A stretch of DNA of 6,409 bases from Syntrophales bacterium. Its GTDB lineage: Bacteria > Desulfobacterota > Syntrophia > Syntrophales > UBA2251. The notes beneath the pieces were generated by a model. It saw nothing but the letters and a program-made list of their open reading frames with translations, had not been told where the DNA came from and searched no databases. Where the stretch lies: NCBI GenBank assembly GCA_023230905.1, contig JALNWL010000150.1:1-6409 (forward strand), given 5' to 3'. The translations under genes were made by a program, and so were the position numbers. Positions within the stretch are counted from its first letter, which is position 1; every line of letters begins with the position of its first letter. Below are positions 1 to 4,302 of the stretch, one piece after another.

Positions 1-669
1 AACGCCTACGTGGCGGCGGCGAAGAGGGTGGTGTACGGCCAGTGCGCCATCGACATGATCGCGGGCCCCAGCGAAGTCCTCATCATCGCCGACGGATCGC
101 AGAATCCCGCCGTCTGCGCCGCGGACCTCCTGTCGCAGGCGGAGCACGACCCGCTCGCGTCCGCGCTGCTGTTGACGCCGGACGATGCGTACGCCCGGCG
201 GGTGACGGCGGAGGTCGAACGGCAGCTCCCGACCCTGTCGCGCCGCGACATCGCCGCCCGCTCCTGGTCGGATTACGGCGCGGCGGTCGTCACGAAAGAC
301 CTCGCGGAGGCCGTTGACCTGGCCAACCGCTTCGCGCCCGAGCACCTGGAGCTGATGGTGGCCGATCCGGAGTCGCTCCTGCCGGGGATCGTCAACGCCG
401 GCGCCGTTTTTATGGGCGGCTGCACCCCCGAGGCCGTCGGCGACTACCTGGCAGGTCCGAACCACATCCTGCCAACGGGGGGGACGGCCCGCTTCGCGTC
501 GCCCCTGGGGGTGTACGACTATCTCAAGCGGATGAGCGTCCTGTCCTTCTCCCGGGAGGCTCTGATGAAGTACGGCCGCCAGGCCGCCCGGCTGGCGGAC
601 CTCGAGGGGTTGGAGGGCCACGGAAAATCCATTACCCGGCGAATGGACGCGGATCCAGAGAATCCTTGA
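1..669 (+). CDS. hisD: Histidinol dehydrogenase, C-terminal half (5' end outside the window)
   Basis: HisD is the zinc-dependent cytoplasmic enzyme that oxidises L-histidinol through histidinal to L-histidine with two NAD+, the last two steps of histidine biosynthesis. The reading frame is open from base 1, and 222 codons are present of a usual 430 or so. The visible part starts with NAYVAAAKR and IDMIAGPSEVLIIAD, a signature block of the family. Residues matching the known E. coli active site are all present. The Gln and His of SQAEHD (codons at 136 and 145) and the Asp of GDY (442) correspond to zinc ligands, the Glu-His pair of PEHLE (340, 343) is the catalytic dyad, and the His of NHILPT (463) and of GHGKS (619) also match. 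The enzyme therefore looks intact. The GTG at 10 is an internal codon, not the start. The next gene starts 7 bp after the stop, which suggests cotranscription. No other his gene is visible, but the upstream side is cut off. Confidence 0.97.
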   Translation, partial: NAYVAAAKRVVYGQCAIDMIAGPSEVLIIADGSQNPAVCAADLLSQAEHDPLASALLLTPDDAYARRVTAEVERQLPTLSRRDIAARSWSDYGAAVVTKDLAEAVDLANRFAPEHLELMVADPESLLPGIVNAGAVFMGGCTPEAVGDYLAGPNHILPTGGTARFASPLGVYDYLKRMSVLSFSREALMKYGRQAARLADLEGLEGHGKSITRRMDADPENP

Positions 670-676
670 GCGGACG

Positions 677-1471
677 ATGAAAACCGAACTTTACTACTAC
701 AGCGGTACGGGCAATTCCCTCTGGACCGCCCGCCTGCTCGCGCAGGCGCTGGGATCCGCCGCGGTCCGGCCGATATCCCGTATGGACGGTTCCACCGTGA
801 CGGCCGGGATCGAGGCGGTCGGCCTCGTCTTCCCCGTGCATATCTGGGGGCCGCCGCGCCGGGTGATCGCCTTCGCGAATGCCCTCAACGCGGACCCGGC
901 GACGTATTGCTTCGCGGTGGCGGTCAACGCCGGGCAGGTCGCCGCCACCCTCGTCCAACTGAAAAGGATTCTGCATGCAAGAAACCTGACCCTGGCCTCC
1001 GGGTTCGGCATCGTCATGCCCTCCAACTACATCCCCTGGGGCGGGCCCGGCCCGGAGGAGGAACAGCGCCGGCGGATCGCCGCTGCCCGGGAGAAGATCG
1101 GCCGCATCGCCGCCCGGGTCGGGAACCGGGAATCGCGACCCGTCGAAAAGGGCCCCTGGTGGCAGAACGTCGTCCTGACCGCGCTCAACCGGCTCGCTTT
1201 TCCCCACGTCCCCGCGATGGACAAGGGCTTCCGGGTCGATGAAACATGCAACGGTTGCGGCGTCTGCAAGACCGTCTGCCCGTGCGGGAACATTGCCTGG
1301 GAGGCGGAACGGCCGGTCTGGCAGCACCGCTGCGAGCAGTGTCTGGCCTGCATTCAGTGGTGCCCGCGGGAGGCGATCCAGTACGGCAGGAAAACGCCGG
1401 GGTACGCGCGCTACCACCACCCGGAGATCAGGCTGCGCGACCTGACCCGGGAGAGGGATTTGCGGGGCTGA
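677..1471 (+). CDS. EFR1-type protein: flavodoxin-like domain fused to two [4Fe-4S] ferredoxin motifs
   Basis: This 264-residue protein is a predicted cytoplasmic electron carrier. The N-terminus (about residues 4-150) is flavodoxin-like, with the phosphate-binding loop SGTGNS at 9-14 directly after the first beta strand (ELYYY), as expected for FMN binding. The C-terminal part carries two ferredoxin clusters. The first has Cys191, 194, 197 and 201, followed by Pro (C-x2-C-x2-C-x3-CP). The second has Cys219, 222, 225 and 229, also followed by Pro. An additional Cys203 follows the first motif (CPC). This is the architecture of the EFR1 family, common in anaerobes. Its partners and physiological role are not established, and the sequence does not reveal them. 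The ATG at 677 is 7 bp after the hisD stop and has only a weak purine-rich match (GAGCGG, 668-673) upstream, so translation may be coupled to hisD. No signal peptide or membrane segment is seen. Confidence 0.88.
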   Translation: MKTELYYYSGTGNSLWTARLLAQALGSAAVRPISRMDGSTVTAGIEAVGLVFPVHIWGPPRRVIAFANALNADPATYCFAVAVNAGQVAATLVQLKRILHARNLTLASGFGIVMPSNYIPWGGPGPEEEQRRRIAAAREKIGRIAARVGNRESRPVEKGPWWQNVVLTALNRLAFPHVPAMDKGFRVDETCNGCGVCKTVCPCGNIAWEAERPVWQHRCEQCLACIQWCPREAIQYGRKTPGYARYHHPEIRLRDLTRERDLRG

Positions 1472-1491
1472 CGCCGATTGGAGGTGACGCG

Positions 1492-2229
1492 ATGAGAAAG
1501 ATCGTCTTTGCGGGGTTGGGGGGGGTGCTCCTGTGCGCGACCGTTGCGTCGGCGACGGGTCCGCACTTCCGGACCGATGCTTTCCGAACCTCCGCCGGGG
1601 AGCTCGTCATCACCGTCGTGGGTCACGCAACGCTGATGATGGCCTGGGGCGGCAAGGTCCTGCACATCGATCCGGTGACCGGGCAGGCCGATTATACGAA
1701 GATGCCGAAGGCCGATCTGATCCTCGTCACCCACGAGCACGCCGATCATCTCGACCCCGCGGCGATCGGCCTGATCCGGACGCAAAGGACCGCGGTTCTC
1801 GCCTCGGCGGAGGCCGCCCGCAGGATCCCGGGCGCCGTCGTCCTGAAGAACGGCGACGTCCGCACGGTCCAAGGGGTGCGGATCGAGGCCGTCCCGGCCT
1901 ATAACCTCGTCCACATGCGCAAGTCCGGCGTGCCCTTCCACCCCCGGGGGATCGGCAACGGGTACATCGTCACCTTCGGGGACACGCGCGTCTACATCGC
2001 GGGAGACACGGAAAACACCCCGGAGATGAAGCGGCTGAAGGGGATCGATATCGCCTTCCTGCCCATGAACCTGCCCTATACCATGACGCCCGAAATGGTC
2101 GCGGACGCCGCAAAGGCTTTCCGTCCGAAGATCCTCTACCTATATCACACCAGCGGGACGGACACGGGACGTCTTGTCAACCTGCTCCGGGATGCGGGCG
2201 GCATCGAAGTTCGGACAAAAAACCCTTGA
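1492..2229 (+). CDS. Exported metallo-beta-lactamase-fold hydrolase (UlaG/COG2220-like)
   Basis: This is a 245-residue metallo-beta-lactamase-fold hydrolase of unknown substrate. The N-terminus looks like a Sec signal peptide: MRK, a hydrophobic stretch from 4 to about 18, and a probable signal peptidase I site after Ala-Ser-Ala at 19-21. It is therefore probably periplasmic, which is unusual for the cytoplasmic UlaG-like relatives. Metal-binding motifs are complete: THEHADHLD at 80-88 (His81, His83, Asp85, His86), His150 in FHPRG, Asp172 in YIAGDTE, and His219 in YLYHTSGTD. The start at 1492 is chosen over longer in-frame alternatives because GGAGGTGA (1480-1487) is a full-length Shine-Dalgarno match at good spacing and because the signal peptide begins there. 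The frame extending upstream overlaps the 3' end of the preceding ferredoxin gene and is not used. It is probably cotranscribed with the two genes before it (20-bp gap). The stop codon lies inside the -35 box of the next transcription unit. Confidence 0.87.
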   Translation: MRKIVFAGLGGVLLCATVASATGPHFRTDAFRTSAGELVITVVGHATLMMAWGGKVLHIDPVTGQADYTKMPKADLILVTHEHADHLDPAAIGLIRTQRTAVLASAEAARRIPGAVVLKNGDVRTVQGVRIEAVPAYNLVHMRKSGVPFHPRGIGNGYIVTFGDTRVYIAGDTENTPEMKRLKGIDIAFLPMNLPYTMTPEMVADAAKAFRPKILYLYHTSGTDTGRLVNLLRDAGGIEVRTKNP

Positions 2230-2254
2230 CAAAACATTCCGGGTGGTACATATG
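2226..2254 (+). promoter_or_regulatory. Probable sigma-70-type promoter of the tRNA-Gly gene
   Basis: TTGACA at 2226-2231 is a perfect -35 consensus. With 17-bp spacing, the -10 position is CATATG at 2249-2254, only three of six consensus bases. The bases after it (GCCGTCC) are GC-rich, as in discriminators of stringently controlled stable-RNA promoters. Transcription would start near 2261, about 18 nt before the mature tRNA. The -35 box contains the TGA stop of the preceding gene. I saw no terminator between that stop and the tRNA, so read-through from upstream is also possible. Confidence 0.6.
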
Positions 2255-2278
2255 CCGTCCAGTCGCGGCAGACCCCGA

Positions 2279-2355
<77 letters not shown>

Positions 2356-2410
2356 TTCCCCCTCCCGTCACCGGTTTTTTTCTTGCAATCCCCTCTTTTC
2401 TGTGTTAGGG

Positions 2411-2436
2411 ACCCTTCCAGATCATCGGGTTTTTTT
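2411..2436 (+). terminator. Weak terminator-like element
   Basis: ACCC (2411-2414) can pair with GGGT (2427-2430) across a 12-nt loop, followed by T-run 2430-2436. Four pairs with a large loop is marginal. It is listed because it sits in tandem with the strong hairpin just downstream, and two successive terminators follow metY in E. coli. Confidence 0.22.
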
Positions 2437-2441
2437 AGATG

Positions 2442-2467
2442 AGTGGGCGCGTGCCCACTTTTTTTTT
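2442..2467 (+). terminator. Intrinsic terminator or attenuator just upstream of rimP
   Basis: AGTGGGC (2442-2448) and GCCCACT (2453-2459) form a perfect 7-bp GC-rich stem with the tetraloop GCGT, followed immediately by nine T residues (2459-2467). This is a textbook Rho-independent terminator. It ends 14 bp before the rimP ATG, so the operon must be transcribed through it. That makes attenuation more likely than simple termination of the tRNA transcript. Confidence 0.85.
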
Positions 2468-2473
2468 CCCGAA

Positions 2474-2479
2474 AGAGGA
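2474..2479 (+). promoter_or_regulatory. Ribosome binding site of rimP with short spacing
   Basis: AGAGGA lies only 2-3 nt before the ATG at 2482, tighter than the usual 5-9 nt. It begins 6 nt after the terminator T-run ends. It still decides the start, because the only upstream in-frame start codon (GTG at 2443) lies inside the terminator hairpin and would translate the T-run. Confidence 0.55.
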
Positions 2480-2481
2480 TC

Positions 2482-2967
2482 ATGGCGGAGACATCAGGCA
2501 GCTACCGGGGAGAGATCGCGTCACTCGCGGACGTCCTTCTGCGGGCCGAGGGCATGGAACTGGTCGACGTGGAATGCTTCAGGATGAAGTCGCGCTGGCT
2601 GGTTCGAATCTTCATGGACAAGCCGGGCGGGGTGACTGTTGACGACTGTGCCTTGATCAGCGAGCAGTTGGGGGATGTCCTTGATGTGCGCGACCTGCCT
2701 CCCGGGGCCTATACCCTGGAGGTTTCTTCGCCCGGTCTGGACCGGCCCCTGGCGAAGGCGGAGGATTTTCTCCGGTTCCGGGGCTCCCGGATCGACTGCC
2801 GTTTGAAGGAGAAGGTCGCGGGGAGTCGTCATCTGCGCGGGATCCTGCGCGACTGCCTTTTGGGGGAGGGTCCCGGGGTCTTGGTGATCGAGGTGGACGG
2901 TGAACGCCGGTCGATTTCCCGGGATCTGATCCTGAAGGCCCGCCTCATCTATGAAGAGGAACCTTAG
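2482..2967 (+). CDS. rimP: Ribosome maturation factor RimP
   Basis: RimP is a cytoplasmic assembly factor that binds the free 30S subunit and promotes its late maturation around S12 and the central pseudoknot. The predicted product is 161 residues, against about 150 in E. coli. Family landmarks are the N-terminal alpha/beta domain beginning with GMELVDVE, the segment VDDCA (Asp54, Asp55, Cys56), and the hallmark block LEVSSPGLDRPL at 79-90. A C-terminal SH3-like domain (about 92-161) rich in Arg and Lys follows. The ATG at 2482 gives an N-terminus of normal RimP length. The gene opens the rimP-nusA-infB operon, with nusA starting 63 bp after its stop. Expression probably depends on read-through of the terminator directly upstream. 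Confidence 0.95.
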   Translation: MAETSGSYRGEIASLADVLLRAEGMELVDVECFRMKSRWLVRIFMDKPGGVTVDDCALISEQLGDVLDVRDLPPGAYTLEVSSPGLDRPLAKAEDFLRFRGSRIDCRLKEKVAGSRHLRGILRDCLLGEGPGVLVIEVDGERRSISRDLILKARLIYEEEP

Positions 2968-2988
2968 GAAAAAGCGTATGCGCCGCAT

Positions 2989-3002
2989 CGCCCCATGGGG
3001 CG
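2989..3002 (+). repeat. Perfect 14-bp palindrome in the rimP-nusA gap
   Basis: CGCCCCATGGGGCG is fully self-complementary. As RNA it can form a 5-bp GC stem with a CATG loop, ending 12 nt before the nusA Shine-Dalgarno sequence. No T-run follows, so it is not an intrinsic terminator. It may be an mRNA processing, stability or translational-control element, or simply chance in GC-rich DNA. Confidence 0.5.
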
Positions 3003-3030
3003 CCAGGGGAGATAAAGGGAGGACAAGGAT

Positions 3031-4278
3031 ATGTTTCCAGAACTCAAACGTCTGATCGAGCAGATGGGCAAGGACCGGGGGATCGACAAGCAGATCATCG
3101 TCGAAGCCCTGGAGGTGGCGATGGAGACGGCGGCCCGGAAGAAGATGGGGCCGCGGGTGGAGATCGAAGCCCATTACAACGACGAGGCCGGCGAGATCGA
3201 GGTGTTTCAGTTCAAGACCGTCATGGAGAGGGTCCTGGATCCGGAGATCCAGATTTCCATCGAGGAGGCCCGGGAGAAGTGGGACGAAGGCGCCGAGCCG
3301 GGCGACAGCCTCGGGATGAAGATCGATGCCGGCACCTTCGGGCGGATTGCCGTCCAGACGGCGAAGCAGATCATCATCCAGCGCGTCAAGGACGCGGAGC
3401 GGGACAACATCTACGAGGAGTACAAGGATCGCAAGGGGGAACTGGTCAACGGGTTCGTGCAGCGTTTCGAGGGAGGGAGCATCATCGTGAACCTGGGGCG
3501 GGCCGAGGCCGTGGTGCCGGTGTCGGAGCAGATCTTTCGGGAGCAGTACAAGCGGGGCGAGCGGATCCGCGGGTACCTCTGCGACGTCAAGAAGATCTCC
3601 AAGGGACCGCAGGTTATCCTCTCCCGGACCCATCCGGGGTTTCTGAAGGCCCTCTTCGATGTCGAGGTTCCGGAGATCTCCGAGGGGCTCATCGAGATCG
3701 TCAACGTTTCCCGCGAGCCGGGAAAGCGGGCCAAGATCTCCGTGAGGACGAAGGACAAGGACATCGATCCCGTCGGAGCCTGCGTCGGCATGCGGGGGTC
3801 CCGCGTCCAGAGCGTCGTTCAGGAATTGCGCGGCGAGAAGATCGACATCGTTCCCTATTCCGACGATCCGGCCAAGTACGTCTGCAGCGCCCTGTCGCCG
3901 GCGAAGGTGGACAAGGTGTTCATCGACGAGGACAACCGGGCCATGGAAGTCATTGTCCCCGATGACCAGTTGTCCCTGGCCATCGGGAAAAACGGTCACA
4001 ACGTCCGGCTGGCGGTCCGCCTGACCGGCTGGAAGATCGATGTCAAGAGCCAATCCATGGCGACGGCCCAGGATGAAGAGGGGTTCAAGTCGCTCATGAA
4101 GATTCCGGGGGTCGGCGAGGCGACGGCTGAGCGGCTGTTCAAGGAAGGCCTGAAGAGCGTCATGGCGATCGCCGCCTCCGACGTCGAGACCCTGTCGGCG
4201 ATTCCGGGCGTCGGCGAGAAGTCGGCCCGGCAGTGGATCGAAGCCGCGGGGAAGATCCTCGATCAAGGGGTCGCGTAA
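3031..4278 (+). CDS. nusA: Transcription termination/antitermination factor NusA
   Basis: NusA binds RNA polymerase near the RNA exit channel. It enhances pausing and hairpin-dependent termination and takes part in antitermination of rRNA operons. The product has 415 residues. The order is an N-terminal polymerase-binding domain (about 1-125), an S1 domain (about 134-200, starting RKGELVNGFV), KH1 with GACVGMRG at 249-256, and KH2 with LAIGKNG at 316-322. The C-terminus has two helix-hairpin-helix motifs, each with the sequence IPGVGE (358-363 and 391-396). The C-terminus ends after this single module. E. coli NusA (495 residues) has two acidic repeats there, so this is the shorter form common outside gammaproteobacteria. 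The start has a strong Shine-Dalgarno sequence, AAGGGAGGA at 3015-3023, 7 nt before the ATG. infB follows after 24 bp. Because E. coli NusA regulates its own operon, the terminator upstream of rimP is a plausible target. Confidence 0.97.
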   Translation: MFPELKRLIEQMGKDRGIDKQIIVEALEVAMETAARKKMGPRVEIEAHYNDEAGEIEVFQFKTVMERVLDPEIQISIEEAREKWDEGAEPGDSLGMKIDAGTFGRIAVQTAKQIIIQRVKDAERDNIYEEYKDRKGELVNGFVQRFEGGSIIVNLGRAEAVVPVSEQIFREQYKRGERIRGYLCDVKKISKGPQVILSRTHPGFLKALFDVEVPEISEGLIEIVNVSREPGKRAKISVRTKDKDIDPVGACVGMRGSRVQSVVQELRGEKIDIVPYSDDPAKYVCSALSPAKVDKVFIDEDNRAMEVIVPDDQLSLAIGKNGHNVRLAVRLTGWKIDVKSQSMATAQDEEGFKSLMKIPGVGEATAERLFKEGLKSVMAIAASDVETLSAIPGVGEKSARQWIEAAGKILDQGVA

Positions 4279-4302
4279 ACGGATAAGGCGGGGGAGTTGC
4301 GC

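Noticed and set aside
628..647. Inverted repeat TCCATT/AATGGA near the end of hisD
   Set aside because: It is a 6-bp stem with an 8-nt loop, inside the coding sequence and without a T-run. It is not a terminator.
632..1420. 262-codon open frame on the - strand opposite the EFR1-type gene
   Set aside because: The + strand product has clear flavodoxin and ferredoxin motifs, while the antisense product has none.
1246..1491. Upstream extension of the metallo-hydrolase frame
   Set aside because: It overlaps the ferredoxin coding sequence. A full Shine-Dalgarno match and a signal peptide place the start at 1492.
2978..3055. Possible 25-codon upstream frame overlapping the nusA start out of frame
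   Set aside because: It has an ATG with AGGA 8 nt upstream, but it is short, spans the palindrome and has no independent support. Chance is likely.
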